Assembly: GCF_026210795.1 (NCBI RefSeq)
Contig: NC_089445.1
Location: forward strand, 1,426,001 to 1,490,000
Length of the DNA: 64,000 nucleotides
Direction: 5' to 3'
DNA from: Rhizophagus irregularis
Taxonomy: Eukaryota; Glomeromycota; Glomeromycetes; Glomerales; Glomeraceae
Shown here: piece after piece, positions 25,793 to 38,075 of the stretch
How positions within the stretch are numbered: the stretch's first letter is position 1
Layout of the letters: the number at the start of each line of letters is the position of its first letter
The notes under the pieces: model-generated
The model's input: only the letters and a program-made list of their open reading frames with translations
Told to the model about the DNA's origin: nothing
Database searches by the model: none
Made by a program: the position numbers and the translations under genes

Positions 25793-26179
25793 CCAAGCTC
25801 TTAACAAGAAGTTTTCTGAAATTAAGATTGAGAATGATGAGCTTAAGGATAAGAATACTGAAATCCCTGAACTTAGAAGTTCACTGAGATTGGGGTTGAG
25901 AGAGCTGAACATAAGGCCAGGATTGCCGAGCTTCTAAAACAGGGTGTGGAAGAAAATAAGAGGCGTGATGCTGAGAATACCAAACTCAAGGCCAGAATCG
26001 AGGAGTTAGAATCTGAGAATGAGTTTAGAGATAGAATTACGAAAGTGGAACAGAGACAGATGCTAAATAACCCAAAGGAAAATAATTTTCTAGCAACAGT
26101 TCAATTTGGTTGCAGATCAGGTACCCATGTTGAGAAACCATTGGTGGATACTTCATTACCCGAAAAACTGATACCTTAG
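25793..26179 (+). pseudogene. Fragment of Lys/Glu-rich coiled-coil protein
   Basis: Two plus-strand frames together encode a heptad-rich, charged sequence. The first half (about 25810-25936, with ENDELKDKN) ends at a stop. The second (25946-26179, plus about 30 nt of upstream similarity) has NKRRDAENTKLKARIEELES and KVEQRQMLN and ends PEKLIP. The pattern of repeated KARIEELE-type heptads matches a coiled-coil family that is abundant in Rhizophagus (recalled family knowledge). The break near 25890-25935 is a frameshift. It is probably a 3' remnant of a longer gene; no start was identified. Confidence 0.65.
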
Positions 26180-26806
26180 GGGCAAAAATTACTTTCTTGA
26201 CCCTCCTCGTATTACTTTCTTGACCCGGTCAAAATATGCATGATTATGTATGACAAAAATATTTTTTCTTGACCTGAAACGTGATAAAAAATTCTGTGAT
26301 AAATAGCACAGTATTAGCGATACTTTGCAGAAACTATAAAATTTTTTCCAATGTCAATATGATATTGATAAGGTATCGATAAAACACCAATATTATAATG
26401 GTTTATATTCCTACGTTGATGCGCCACGAGACAGTTACCATTAAGTAACGGTAAAAATAACGGCACATCACAGTTATCGTTACAACATTATCATTACATT
26501 ATTATACGAATCCTGAAGATATCACATTAAAATCGTTAAGGATTCAATACAATATATTTTCAATATCGCACAAATATTAAAATGATGTATTACCAATTTT
26601 TTACTGAAAATTTATAATTTTTTTGTATATTTATATTATGGGTTTTATTTTTTATCACCATGGCGATGCAAGCCGATGCATCGCCAGTGTCACGTGATTT
26701 TATAATTCCGGCCGGAATTAAAAGATCGTCAAATAAATATCCTTTTTTGGAAGTTTTGTGTAACAAAAACTTGAATTTTACTGAAAAATAAAATTGCCTT
26801 TTTTGG

Positions 26807-29373
26807 GGGTCGTCTAAAGCGGGAGCAAATCACGTGATACGATTTCGGGATTAGCTGAAAGTATCACGTGATTTCTCGAAAAATAACAAACGATTATTGA
26901 ACAAAAAGATACGTACTAACGAAGTAAAAAATATTAAAAATATCAATAAATCAGTAAATCAGTAAAAAAATTATAAAATTATAAGGTTTCATAAACAAAA
27001 AAAAAAAATTAATAAAACCCGCCCATATTTATTGTTTTATTTAAATTTAAAAATTTAAAATGTAATTTTTTTTTAATATTTACATATTAAAATTCAAAAT
27101 AATTTTAATCGAGGCCAAGCCTATACAATTTTAATATAACCCGAATACTAAATGTTAATATATAATTCTACGTTTTTTCGTTTGAATTATCATCAAAACG
27201 CGAGATAATCGGATTCACAGTAGCTTCTAACATAGAAATGAAAAATTGCGTCCTCTCGGCATCGCCTGTCTCTTCAACACGCCAATACCTGTCACGCATT
27301 CTTTCGGTTAATTCACCCACAGCAATTCTTCGATCTTCAGCTCTTTTCTGTTGCTCCGTTTGAACATATTCTATAAACGACTCTCGACTTTCATACACTT
27401 CAAATCCGCTTTCTTCAAAAATTTCACGAAACATTTGCCATACGTCGGAAGTCAACAACTTATTGCCATACATGTGTTCGTGAAAAATGTGTTTACACAG
27501 TAATAAATATCGATGGCGAAACAAGCAGTGACAATCGAGAGAAGCCAGACCTGGAACACCTTTTCCTTTTTCAAGTCTATTCATCACAGCACAGGCCTCT
27601 TTAATGATTAATTGTTGAAACGAGAAGGGGAATTTTTTGATTTCTTCGAGAATATCATCGTCAACACCATATGCGGATATTTTCTTGATACGAAAATTAA
27701 AGGATGCAATTTCGGCTTCGGATCTTTTTTTGTAATCGATATTGACAATGTTGTGAACGGCACCTAAAATATAAAAAGTTTGAGTTGGCATGCGGGTGAA
27801 ATAACAAAGAAAAATCGTTATGTACCAATCAAACCGTGTAATGAAGACGTTATTTTCTTTAATTCGCTATGAAAAGATTCTAACGAATTCGTTGATGTGA
27901 CCTGTAAAAGCAGGGGGGAATGTTGACGAGCCCATAAGCCCCATTTCTCCGTATTTTTCGTATAATTTCTTTTAATGTAATTTTGTATATAAGGAACGGA
28001 ACAATGATTAATAGCATCCTGAACAAGATTTTCACATCCAATCTTTGTTCTTTTATGCATCACCACGATCATGGTGTCTTGAGTTTTTTTTTCATTAATT
28101 TTTTGCATCCACGTTCTCATGACATGAACAACACAAAGGAGGACTTGGCACTCTTGTTCACCAGCATCTATGCCAGGAAATGTCTTTTTAATGCTCTTAG
28201 CTTCGATGTTACTATGATCCGCAAGTATGTAACGGGGACTAACGACAATACTTATTGCGGATTATTGTTAAAGCTTCTGCAACTGTATCTGCATCCTCAT
28301 TGCTTACGAAAAAATGGGTGCCTACGTTCCAACATCCGAAAGTGTCACGAACGTAAAGAGTAAATAGACGCCAGTCGTACCGGTTGGTCTTATGTGTTGA
28401 ATCTATAAGCGTCAACCATCCATGGCGTTCAAGTTTCTTTAGTTGCTCTAGGTGCACAAACACGGTACCTTTAGTAGATCGTTAGGAGACGCGGAAATTT
28501 TCAACAAGATACCCCTGTTCTGTTAAAAAAGAAACAGATTCCAAAATGTCTGATTTTAAGTTCGAATTCCCAATAAAACGGGTTTCCGTAGGCCCACGAA
28601 TTTTGTATTTAATGTTCGTTACTTCTTTGCGCTTCAGCTCGCGCGCACATTCACCAAAATCTAATTCTAACGTCGCGTATTCTTTGACGGCAGATGTGAT
28701 AGCTGGAGGAGGATAATTTTTGGCCGCTTCTATTTCAACTAAACTTCTAATGACTTTTGGCTGTTTCAGCCTATCGACTTCTGATAAAGAATGTGTATGG
28801 TTGGGGGAGTTTTTATATCGCTCTACTTGAACTACCTCTGAAGAAGCTATCCATAAAACTTTAATCATCGCAGAACATACGTCAGGTGGTCGTGTCTTGG
28901 TTATTCGGCGTTTTTTGTTTGAAACATTTTCTTTTTCTCGGGTACTTGATTCGCGGTGCTTCATAAAACGACAGGCAAAAGTTTTCCGAATATCACCGTT
29001 TACATATTCATACGAGTCCCATTTCGTCCAAATATTCGAAACTAACAGCCACCATTCGTCATTAAAAACCTCCATTGGGATTTCTAAAGTACGGTCTACA
29101 TCAAAAAGAAGATCCCGCTTTTTGTTTGGTGTGAGATTTGATGTTGACGTTATAATTAAAGGAGCGGGAGCTGAAAACACAGGAGTAACAGTTAATGGAA
29201 AAAACATAATAAAGTGAAAAGTTTTTTTTACTTAGAAAATGAGTAAAATGCGCGATGTTGTAATGTTGATACCAATTAAACTAATAATCGTTTGTTATTT
29301 TCGAGAAATCACGGGAAACTTCCGGCTAATCCTGAAATCGTATCACGTGATTTGCCCCCGCTTTAGACGACCC
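26807..29373 (-). mobile_element. Mutator-like transposable element (MULE), 2.57 kb
   Basis: Terminal inverted repeats of about 92 bp start GGGTCGTCTAAAGCGGG at both ends (26807-26898 and, inverted, 29283-29373) and include CACGTGATACGATTTC. They are flanked by a perfect 10-bp direct repeat CCTTTTTTGG at 26797-26806 and 29374-29383, within the usual Mutator target-duplication range of 8-11 bp. The element encodes a broken transposase on the minus strand. The terminal repeats are still highly similar, so insertion is fairly recent even though the coding region is already damaged. Confidence 0.92.
27168..29207 (-). pseudogene. MULE transposase (degenerate)
   Basis: The minus-strand coding region starts at the ATG at 29207 and ends at 27168. 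The N-terminal region holds a WRKY/GCM1- or FAR1-like Cys/His segment (ACRFMKHRES). The catalytic core shows LTLIDSTHKTNRYDW (first Asp), a second Asp region LADHSN after the frameshift, and TNSLESFHSELKK (Glu). A SWIM finger follows: CHC...CKHIFHEH. There is one 62-bp intron, 27825-27764. Damage comprises an in-frame TAA at 28484-28482 (C-to-T from the expected Gln codon) and a frame change near 28235, likely a 2-nt loss. It cannot be autonomous as read, but the intact ends could be mobilised in trans (inference). Confidence 0.85.
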
Positions 29374-29455
29374 CCTTTTTTGGATTGTGTAATGTTACCT
29401 AAAGCTCCAAAAAAAGGATATTTTGGCCAGCGTTATAAAATTTGGCCGAAATTAA

Positions 29456-29780
29456 GCACGTGATGTATAGGGAGTGACAAATAGTATTTTTTGCACTGAA
29501 AAAATTCTCTGTCCCCAGAATAAATAATAAAAATGGAAAACTAGAGGATGTGACGCGGGGTGACAAATTATTCACATATGTAAAGTCACGTGACACTTGC
29601 GACACATCGCATCTTCCCCAGCGTCGCCTCAAGATTTTTCACCCCACGTGACCTGCATAAAATGTCACCCCGCGTCACACCTCACCGTTTTCATTTTTTC
29701 ATAAGTATTCTGGGGACAGAGAAAATTTTTAGTGGTGAAAAAAATTTTCTCACTCCCCCTTAAACATCACCGGTCACGTG
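29456..29780. mobile_element. Inverted-repeat MITE-like unit with TCTGTCCCC arms
   Basis: 29456-29545 (CACGTGATG, GGGAGTGAC, CTCTGTCCCCAGAATAA) pairs in reverse complement with 29684-29782 (TATTCTGGGGACAGAG, CTCACTCCC, GGTCACGTG). The spacer includes GTGACGCGGGGTGACAAA and GTCACCCCGCGTCACACC, which also pair with each other. Similar phrasing (CGTCACACCCCACTGCG, TATAAGTATCT) recurs at about 40215-40260 and 40480-40500, so this is a dispersed family. Confidence 0.5.
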
Positions 29781-29850
29781 TGGTGGAAATCTTGGGGCGA
29801 TGCTGGGGTAAATGACACATCGCTATGGCGATTTTTTATAAAATCCTAAA

Positions 29851-32220
29851 TAAAATAAGTATTATCTTATATATATATTGTTTATTAATTATCATTAGCT
29901 ATATATCAAATGCTATACATCAAATCTTGTATTAATTACATATCACATTAGATTTTTTTAAGCCTTTTGGTATTTCCTGGTAGGTAGTGTAAATATTTCA
30001 TAAACATATTTTCATTATATAAAATAACAATCTATTTTAATTAAATTAGTTTTTTTTTGTCTAATTATGATTTATATCTTATCACCTATCTGTAAATTGA
30101 AATAGTGTCAGTTGATACCTGACACACGTCTGTATCGCACAATAAAGTTTTCTATAGTAAACACTTTTTTATTACTGTAACGAGCTTCCTTTTATTCTAC
30201 AAGTAAACTTACATATCACAATTAATTATACTTATTTTGATTTATGTAAAATTATAAAATTATACCTTAATGTTATGTGATAAGTAATGCGCGTCAGGTG
30301 TCAACCACATCTGATACATGTCAGTTATCAACCGACGCAAATTGACACGATGAGCCTGAGGCATAACATATATAAAAAAGATATTATTCTTTTATTATTG
30401 TTATTCATAAAATAAATCTATCTTAATGTCATGTAGTTAGTTCATAAACAGTATGAAGATAAAATTAAGATTAAATTGCCTTAACAGAATAGATTTATAT
30501 TTTGAGATAAATTACAAAGTGATGGTCGGTACAGATGGCTTTAACAATAGAGTTTAGAATCGATTAAGGTTAATCGATTAAAATTATCCAAACCATAATT
30601 CTGGTCAAATTATCTAATGCGGCCCAGAGCTGTAAATTTTGGTCACGTGTTCTCTGAATTTGGACGAATTTGTATTAATTTTTTAATAATAATAATAAGC
30701 GGCCAAAAAAATAAAAAAGATTTAATGTTTTTAATATTAATCGATTATTAATCGATTAGGGCCCTTGGTTAATCGCCGGTTAAGGTTTTTTTGGTTCCTA
30801 TAGAAAAATTTTTTTTTTGCCTCCGTCAAAAAAATACTTAATTTGTTTGGTATGTAACTTTAATGTGATACCCCCCCCTGTTGAGCACAACTCCAAAACC
30901 CTTTCAGAATATTCCAAAAGTGTTTAAAGCAAAAGTCAATAAAGACAATAGAAAAAATCATAGCATTCTACCTAAAAATAATCTCTCCTTTCAAAAACTT
31001 CCAAATTTTGCAATGTCATAAGGCCAGATCCGGAATGCCCACCATCTTGTGATTTATTCTACAAAGAAGGCTATGGCTTTTTTTTTTAGATTTTAATAAT
31101 TAATATATTTTTGGTTATTAAGAATTCTCTTTTGGAATTTTATGTTTTGCATTACATAAATCTTTTCTGTCTAACAATTATGCGCCACTTTTAGCCGTTT
31201 AGCGCGCCACACAATACGTATCAAACACCGGAAATGTCACGGATCGGCATAGGGACTTTTGACTTTATATACTATTATCGCTAATAACTTCGCTATTAAT
31301 AACTATGCCATTTTCAAGATTATTTCACTCCTTCCTAAATAAATCGAGAAATAACCCGAATTTTTTTTTTCTTTTTTTGTGTTATCATTTTCTTAATATA
31401 TTGCTTCAAAAAAAAATCTAAATTTCTCATTAGGACTTGAAATCTGGACTTTGAATAGCCAAGAAAAACTCATTATTGGAAGATAAACACTCATATTATA
31501 TCAAGCATTATGGGAGTTGTTATTTTATATATTTATTATAATAAAAAACTCATCAATAATTTAGAAAATTATTTGGTTAATTAAGAATGCATGCATTCCA
31601 AAGTTTTCTCAATGAAAATTAAAATATATAAAATGATCGTCACTTTAATTTTGGCAGTATTTTTTTAAGGAATAGCTCTAATGTGACATTTAGAATAACA
31701 AATATTTAGAATTTTGTCATGTTTTTAAAGAGGAGGGTGCATTGCTTACGAAAATGCAGAAAATTTCCAGTTCAATTAAAAATCACCTAAAATTTTGTTT
31801 CAAGAAAGTTAGCAGCTTTATAAATAAATTTAATTGTAATGGAAGCCATTTTGGGCAACAAAACAAAAATAATGTCAGTATTTGAAATTACTTTTTTTTT
31901 GTTGCTTTTTAAATGATCATTCCACTGTTCAATTTGGTATAACAAGTAATGATCTAATCGGATAGTAATAGCGTTATAACCAAATTAAGAAGCAGTATTC
32001 TCACCACCATTACTTTCGCCGGGGACTGTACCACTACTCTCCATATTGAATGTTTGTCATTGAAAATGCTTTCCTTGCTTCATTTCATCCTGACACATTA
32101 TATACTACTGGAAAACCAGTTTAGGATGTATTGGGATATTCTTGAAATTCAATATAATACCGAACTTCAGATGCCGTTAACCTTTGGCCAATTTGAATAG
32201 GCCCTATTATTTCTATCGGA
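29851..32220. other. Intergenic, repeat-derived, no gene
   Basis: No coding sequence is supported. Around 30560-30760 there is repeated ATCGATTA (TTAATCGATTA several times). 30838-30965 matches the reverse complement of 63880-64000. A (C)n tract lies at about 30870-30879. Around 31180-31260 a GCGCCAC-containing stretch resembles phrases near 38270 and 40310. Confidence 0.5.
30838..30965 (+). repeat. Dispersed repeat, copy 1
   Basis: Aligns with the reverse complement of 63880-64000: both contain TGTGATAC, CTCCAAAACC and TTTCAGAATATT in order, then AAAGCAAAA and AAAGACAAT. The second copy runs off the end of the window, so the element's full extent is unknown. Confidence 0.6.
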
Positions 32221-33930
32221 TATTCGATAAATCATGTCAGGTGATCCAGATAGCCACCCTCCAAAAAATGCACCCCACTCAGGTGATCATCAAAAGTTAT
32301 AACCTTACTATTTATGTCACAAGTGCATAGGTTATAACCTGAAAAAATGGTAGCTGGTTCTAATTTGTCGGTTACATGTGATTTCGGATTATGATTTTTG
32401 GTAATCTCATGTCGATCATCCATTTCATGCACGATACGTGGCATAATTTTTTCGTTTTGATCAATTTTAAATCAGTTTTCTTTTCTCTTTATTTTAAAGA
32501 ACTGTTTTTTATTTGATTATGTCAAGCCAACAAAACAAAAGTCTGTAAAGGGTTCATGTTTGAAGAGTTTCTGAATATAAAAAAGGTAATTTTTAATTTT
32601 TTATTGATGTAAATATTAATTAAGAATCATTAGAAGAATCACGTAACAAGCCAAAACAGCATTTATGGTTAAAAAATGTTCGTTCTAGTTTTAACTCATT
32701 TTAAAAAATGAACAATGATATTATAGCACTTGAAAATCGTAGAACTATACCAAGAACTTGGAAAGATTTTAATAATACAAGGTATTGGGAATAGTGATAT
32801 TAAACTTTCAGAAACATGTTTAAATAAAATAAACAATAAAATTCTGACAATTGAGGTGTGTATAAATATGAGTTTATTTGAAAATTATTACAATGGTCGA
32901 AATACTCATGAAAGTACCAAAAACATTATCCGAAATCACATGTAACCGGAAAAATTACAGTGTGTAACAAAAAAAATCGGAATTAAAAAATGCCATGATG
33001 ATCGCACCAAATTATTTGTAAAATAGCTTATTCGAAAGCTGAAAACCTGTAGATTTTATCAATGGTAAATTAAAATGGTATTTAATGTAGTAATTTTTTT
33101 TATAATAAGCTTACAATAATAATTTTTTTAGATAAAAACTTTTTATAACTAATTTAAATTAATATGTATTTCTTTGCATAAATTGCAGTAGATAATCAAA
33201 AATTTTTTTTTTTAACTTATACTTTTCTATTGGTCTTGACAATATTTGAGAAATTTTCAATGACTTTGTATCCATTCTAAATTCACAAATTTCACATTAT
33301 ATTTTTTCTTCAAAAATCAACACTTGTAGTTAATTTTCTCAAGAAGTAAAAAAGTATTATGATCATGAAAGATGTCAAAATGTAGTCCTGATATTCAAGT
33401 TTATTTTGCATTTTAAATGATAAAAATTAGACTTATTTTGAGCGAACTACACGCATTTTTGTAATTTGAATAATTTTTTAGCTTTTTTACTATATACCGA
33501 AATTGGGGAATTTTGAAGAGTAAATTTCTCATCATTCTACTATAATGTTTCTATACTGCTGATTTTTTGGTATCAACTTTTTTACATTATTCTTAACAAT
33601 ATTTGAATATTTTTAATTTAAATTCAATATACAAATGCTTTGTAATCTTAATTTATTTTTTTGTTATATTTTTCTGTTCAAAGTAAATATTTACAGCGAA
33701 ATTTTTCAAAAAATAATAAAGCAACTATAACTTTAAATGATATCATAATATAGATCTTGGTCATGGGTTTATTAATTTGGTTTATTATCCAATTTACGCA
33801 AAGAAAATTAGATTTATTTTGAGCGCATTTTTATTACATGAATGATATTCCGGTTTTTTTGTTACACACTGTAGATCCGGCTACCATTCTTTGCTAGGTG
33901 TATCATGTGACTTTTTATTTCATAGTGGTT
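32221..33930. repeat. Foldback element split by a TA-flanked insertion
   Basis: 32300-32410, reverse-complemented, matches 32925-32956 joined to 33874-33930, through TCCGAAATCACATGTAACCG and then CAGCTACCATT/CGGCTACCATT. The insertion at 32957-33871 therefore fell inside the right arm. A minus-strand ORF at 32232-32444 lies in the arm and is likely non-genic. The outer limits are approximate. Confidence 0.5.
32957..33871. mobile_element. Tc1/mariner-type non-autonomous element, 915 bp
   Basis: Ends read CAGTGTGTAACAAAAAAA at the left and the exact inverse at the right (with one A indel and then TCGGAAT/CCGGAAT). They are flanked by TA at 32955-32956 and 33872-33873. TA duplication and a CAGTG terminus are Tc1/mariner features. 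Removing it restores continuity with the paired foldback arm. There is no transposase ORF inside. Confidence 0.75.
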
Positions 33931-34009
33931 TTTAATAATTGTTGGAATGATCACTTTGGCCGATCTTTCCAAATTTCATTATAAAAAAGACGCTTTCCAT
34001 ATGTAATGC

Positions 34010-34351
34010 AAGTATATAAAAGAAGCTTTTAAAAAAAAAAAAAGGTATATAAAGGAGCTAAGGAGAATCCAATGCTGCTTCCGATAAAAAAATTTTTTTA
34101 TAACTATAATTTAATTTATAATTTTTTACTAAATGAAGCTTAAAAAAAAAAAGTATATAAAAGGAGCTAAGGAGAATTAATGCTGCTTCCGATAAAAAAT
34201 TTTTTTTATACTATAATCTAATTTATAATTTTTACTAAATGAAGCTTAAAAAAAAAAAAAAGTATATAAAGGAGCTAAGGAGTATCAATGCTGCTTCCGA
34301 TAAAAAAATTTTTTTTTATAACTATAATCTAATTTATAATTTTACTAAATG
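34010..34351 (+). repeat. Tandem repeat, three units of about 106-111 bp
   Basis: Units start at about 34031, 34142 and 34248. Each contains an A-run, GTATATAAAGGAGCTAAGG, AATGCTGCTTCCGATAAAA, then a T-run and ATTTATAATTTTTACTAAATGA. A partial unit (GTATATAAAAGAAGCTT) precedes the first. Variation is mainly in homopolymer length. No coding capacity; origin unknown. Confidence 0.85.
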
Positions 34352-34477
34352 ATCGTAGCGAAAGTAACAGCAGTGACCGTCGCTCATAAATGAGAACGGC
34401 CTTATAAAAAAAAATACAACTCATTAATATATAATAACATAAAATTCTAATATTTTATTTGGTATATTTATTGCATA

Positions 34478-34661
34478 CAGTCAAACCTTTATATAACGAT
34501 ATGTCGGGACATATATGAAATTTTTAGAAAATATCGTTATATCAAAGTTATACCGATATTTATATGTCCTCACATATAGTGGGAAAATAAAATTTTATCG
34601 GTATAACAAGTTTTTAATAGTATATCGGTATATCGAATATCGGTATATCGAGGTTAGACTG
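34478..34661. mobile_element. pogo/Tigger-like MITE, 184 bp
   Basis: Terminal inverted repeats CAGTCAAACCTTTATATAAC at the left and CAGTCTAACCTCGATATACC at the right (inverted), flanked by TA (34476-34477 and 34662-34663). The CAGTC(A/T)AACCTC...ATATAACGA consensus is characteristic of Tigger/pogo termini. The interior is full of TATCGGTATA repeats. No ORF. Confidence 0.75.
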
Positions 34662-34663
34662 TA

Positions 34664-35480
34664 ATCCTTTTGATTAATATTCAATACAAGAAGAAAAGGA
34701 AAGGCATTTATCAAATAAATATAAAAGTTTCTTTTGCTTCTTTTCATATGAATTTTAAACTCTCATAGAAAATACAGTATACAAATAGAAAATTTCAATA
34801 AAAATACCTAAAAAAAAAAAAGATATATATGTGGAATCGTCTACATCGGCCGAAAAATTAAGTGGGATCATTTTTCATCGTCCATTAAATTATTTTCGAT
34901 TGAATTAAATTATTCAAAAATAAAAACTAAGATTCTATTTAAATTAATAAATTTATTGAAACATTCTATTATCGACATAATTAATTAATAATGATAAGTA
35001 TTATTATTAACCATTAAACTTCCTGAAAGAGAATTATTTGTTGCATCACCGAAATTCTCCGTATCCGAGTTTTAGTACAGAAAATGTGATGGGCAAAAAT
35101 TTTTTGTAAATTTGCACAAATATAAATAAACTGACTCGTAAAAACTTTCAAGAGTAAAAAATTCAAAAAAAACAATTTTTTTTTGAAATTCTTTCATAAT
35201 TCTTAGGACAACTTTAAATTTTAAAGTTAAAATTATTCATTTAATAACTAAAACTTATTATTTCCATGATTGCCGCAGCAAATAGTTTCCGCAGCGAAAA
35301 AAATATAAAAATCTTTAGAACTAAAAAAACGACACTAAGATAAAATCTGAGGTAAAATTTAAAAAATTTAGAAACAATTTAACCTGACTCAACTCACTCA
35401 TTTTTTATCGTTATACAGTAAATATATAAATAACTAACGGAAGCTTTTTCATATTCAAAATTTGTAGAAACCTAAGTACG
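34664..35480. other. Intergenic; upstream region shared by tandem genes
   Basis: 34840-35120 is homologous to 37440-37690, upstream of the next paralogue (shared GATCATTTTTC, AAGATTCTA and GAAAATGTGATG in order). A TATA-like TATATAAATA lies at 35422, about 60 bp before the gene start. Confidence 0.5.
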
Positions 35481-35915
35481 ATGTCCGATATAGGCTCAGT
35501 TCAAATGATAACACTTCAACCCATTCAGTACCAATTAGTTGAGCTTAGCTTATTTTACCAACCACAAAAAGATAATAATATTTATCATATAACTTGTAAG
35601 AAAATCACGCAAGATCATCTTCAAGGTACAGGAAACTCGGACGATAGTTATGATTACAAGTTCTTTATAGAAAGCTTAGATGATTTTACGACGACATTTC
35701 ATGTTACATGTACTAAATTATTACCAAATTCTTTAATTTTAAATATATTGAACAAGAAATTTTATGGATTTGATTTTGACGTAACTGAATTGGGACGTAG
35801 ACATTTACTAACTTTGCATCAAAAGTTAAATTTCGAACGTAACTTAAGGCAAAATTCTTCCCTCGTACTTTTCAACATCCAATCCTTAATAGTGAAGCGA
35901 TATTTATTCCAATGA
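35481..35915 (+). CDS. Orphan-family small protein, copy 3 (144 aa)
   Basis: Third member of the unrecognised family. It has a longer N-terminus (MSDIGSVQMI) before the shared LQPIQ block, then ELSLFYQPQKDNNIYHITC, the DSYDYKFF block, FHVTC, and LNILNKKFYGFDFDVTELG. Relative to its neighbour at 38410 it has one extra base within CAAAATTC (about 35850). After that point the last 20 or so residues are out of the family frame, and the stop comes later than the aligned TAA near 35888. It lacks the Asn/Asp-rich tail of copies 1 and 2. Either the altered C-terminus is tolerated or this is an early pseudogene. Confidence 0.65.
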   Translation: MSDIGSVQMITLQPIQYQLVELSLFYQPQKDNNIYHITCKKITQDHLQGTGNSDDSYDYKFFIESLDDFTTTFHVTCTKLLPNSLILNILNKKFYGFDFDVTELGRRHLLTLHQKLNFERNLRQNSSLVLFNIQSLIVKRYLFQ

Positions 35916-38010
35916 AAATTTATATTCTTCCAATACTATAGCGGCGCAAGAATAACAATTTTACAGTATTTAAATTATTTTATTAACTTTTTTTATTTAG
36001 TTCTCTTACAAATGAAATTTTATATGTTTATATAATTTTATCTAAATAAAATATTTTGTAACCATGTATTCCTTGTGTGCTCTTGCTTGCATTAATTCAA
36101 TATAATGAACTGTATCCAATTTTTGAGGTGCAAAATCAATAACAAGAAGGCCTGCGGATAAGAAGTGAAACAATTCCATGTCGTTTCCTTTAGTTACAAG
36201 TTCTTGATCATTTAATATACTATATCTTCAGTAATTAGCTTATTACAAATCGATAAAGGTAGATTACTGGCTCATGGAGATCGTAATTTCTTTTTAAAAA
36301 GCTCGAATTCTATCGAAATCAACCTGATTCACGTTATGTTCTATTTTAAGTTTAATGAGTTTTTCGTCAAAATTTCCGAAGTGCATTAATAGACGTTATA
36401 CGAAATAAGAGATAATATTACTTTTCTTGAAAGTATTGTGAAAGTAATGCTTGAATCACTATGAAAGTCTTACTGCATGAAAAAGTGCGTGCGTGAGAAT
36501 CTTTTGATATAGTATACCATTTGATTGGATAAAATAAGTGGTAAAGGAGTATTGTACAAAAAAATTCGATGTTCTTGCATAATTGTTATCTGTTATACAC
36601 CTATTTTTTGGTATACTATAGCTTCTAGTTTAAGGCGCAGTAAGATCGGGAACGAACATAAAAAAAATCTTATGGTTTTTATTAAACTATAATTTGACAT
36701 TACTTTGTATTTGATAAATATAATTTTTTGATATAATATTTTGTCGTGAGATCTTGTTCATAATCGGTTTAATCATAGCAAGTAACTATATTGTATAGTT
36801 AAATAAATATAAATTAATTATATTGTAAAAATACAAAAATAAAAAAACAAATTTCATTAGATTAATTAAGCAAAAAACTTTAAAATATATTTTATTGATT
36901 CCTGAATACTTTTATAAATATTAAACTTGTAAAATTTTTTTTTTTATTTTTATACTCACCTACACATAAAAATTACCATTTAAGAGAAATGAAAAAATGA
37001 TTGATAATCTCAATTACAGAAATTTAATGCCTATTTAGCAATATTTGAGTGATCACTGTCAAATGTGTCAGATGACTGTTTAGTGTTACAATTTGTTACA
37101 ATTTTTTAGAATTCGGAGTATGCTTCCGTAAAAATTTTTTTCCAGAGATTTATTATAATCTTTTGCTAAATGGTCATTATATTGAAAAATCGAAAACTAT
37201 TTTTTTTTTGATTTTATTTGGACATTTATAATTAATAATCGAGTAATCCTTCACCGATGCTTACTACAAAAATATATATATATATATATATATTAATACT
37301 AATATATATAACTTTTGCATCTGTTGATATGAATTTTTTATGTACAGTATATTTTTAGTTTAATGACAAAAAATAAATAAATAAATAAATAAATATTGGA
37401 AAATAACTTGCAAAAAATTTAAGGAAATTTTATAGTGAAGCTCTACCGCTGAAAATAAATGATCATTTTTCGTCGCCCAATAGAATTTTTCGATTAAATT
37501 TATCCCAAGATTCTACTTAAATTCATAAAATCTATCATTATACGACGATTAATCAGAAAGTATTAAATAACCTAATAATTTTTATAAATGTAATAGCAGG
37601 TTCATATTTATATCACGAGTTTCGCTGAGTAAAATTTTCCCGAGTTAATGTTGAAAATGTGATGATGTGATGATGTGATAAGCGCAATTTATCACAATTT
37701 TTATTGATATAAATAATGAGAATTTCAGGAAACTTTTTTTTAAAATTTTTTTTTAAAAAAAAAAAATTCCTAAATTTCTTTTAAAAGAAAAACTTTTTTC
37801 CATATTGCACAATAACTTTCTTTGAATAATAAAGGCGTGTGCATATCTTTCCAAGTCCGTAGATGCCACAGTTAAAAAAAATATTAATAAAAATTTTAGA
37901 ACACTGTACCCCAAAAAAACGTGACGTCATCCCTACATAAAAGGTATGCAACCACTTAAATATGTACACTTCTTTACCACATATTTTAACTAACCGATAA
38001 TTGTATACAA
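35916..38010. other. Intergenic, with simple repeats
   Basis: Contains (TA)n near 37274-37295 and (AAAT)n near 37372-37394. 36160-36230 resembles one arm of the 11.5/12.3-kb inverted repeat. 37440-37690 is duplicated from upstream of copy 3. The minus-strand ORF 37781-38050 overlaps a better plus-strand candidate and is not supported. Confidence 0.45.
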
Positions 38011-38075
38011 TGTCTGAAGATTCGTACACGCCTAGTGATTTCAATATCAAACCAAAAAAAAGAACGAAAAAACGG
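38011..38075 (+). other. Possible first exon of a small basic protein
   Basis: An ATG at 38011 opens MSEDSYTPSDFNIKPKKRTK, which ends in a basic nuclear-localisation-like stretch. A GTAAGA donor follows at about 38075, just before an in-frame stop. Upstream lie a TGACGTCA palindrome (about 37923) and a TATA-like CATAAAAGG (about 37937). Plausible acceptors exist downstream near 38220, but no continuation is clear. It interrupts the homology between the upstream regions of orphan copies 3 and 4. It may be a gene fragment carried by an insertion. Confidence 0.3.

Larger units (their letters stand above)
26640..29850. repeat. Older foldback element hosting the Mutator-like element
   Basis: Outer sequence 26643-26800, with CACCATGGCGATG, GCATCGCC and CACGTGA in order, recurs in reverse complement around 29775-29845 (CACGTG, GGGGCGATGC, TCGCTATGGCGAT). 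The Mutator-like element at 26807-29373 lies between them. Its removal leaves a palindromic unit of about 650 bp. Boundaries are approximate and no target duplication was established. Confidence 0.45.

Noticed and set aside
28897-29217. Plus-strand 106-codon ORF
   Set aside because: Antisense shadow of the Mutator-like transposase N-terminal region.
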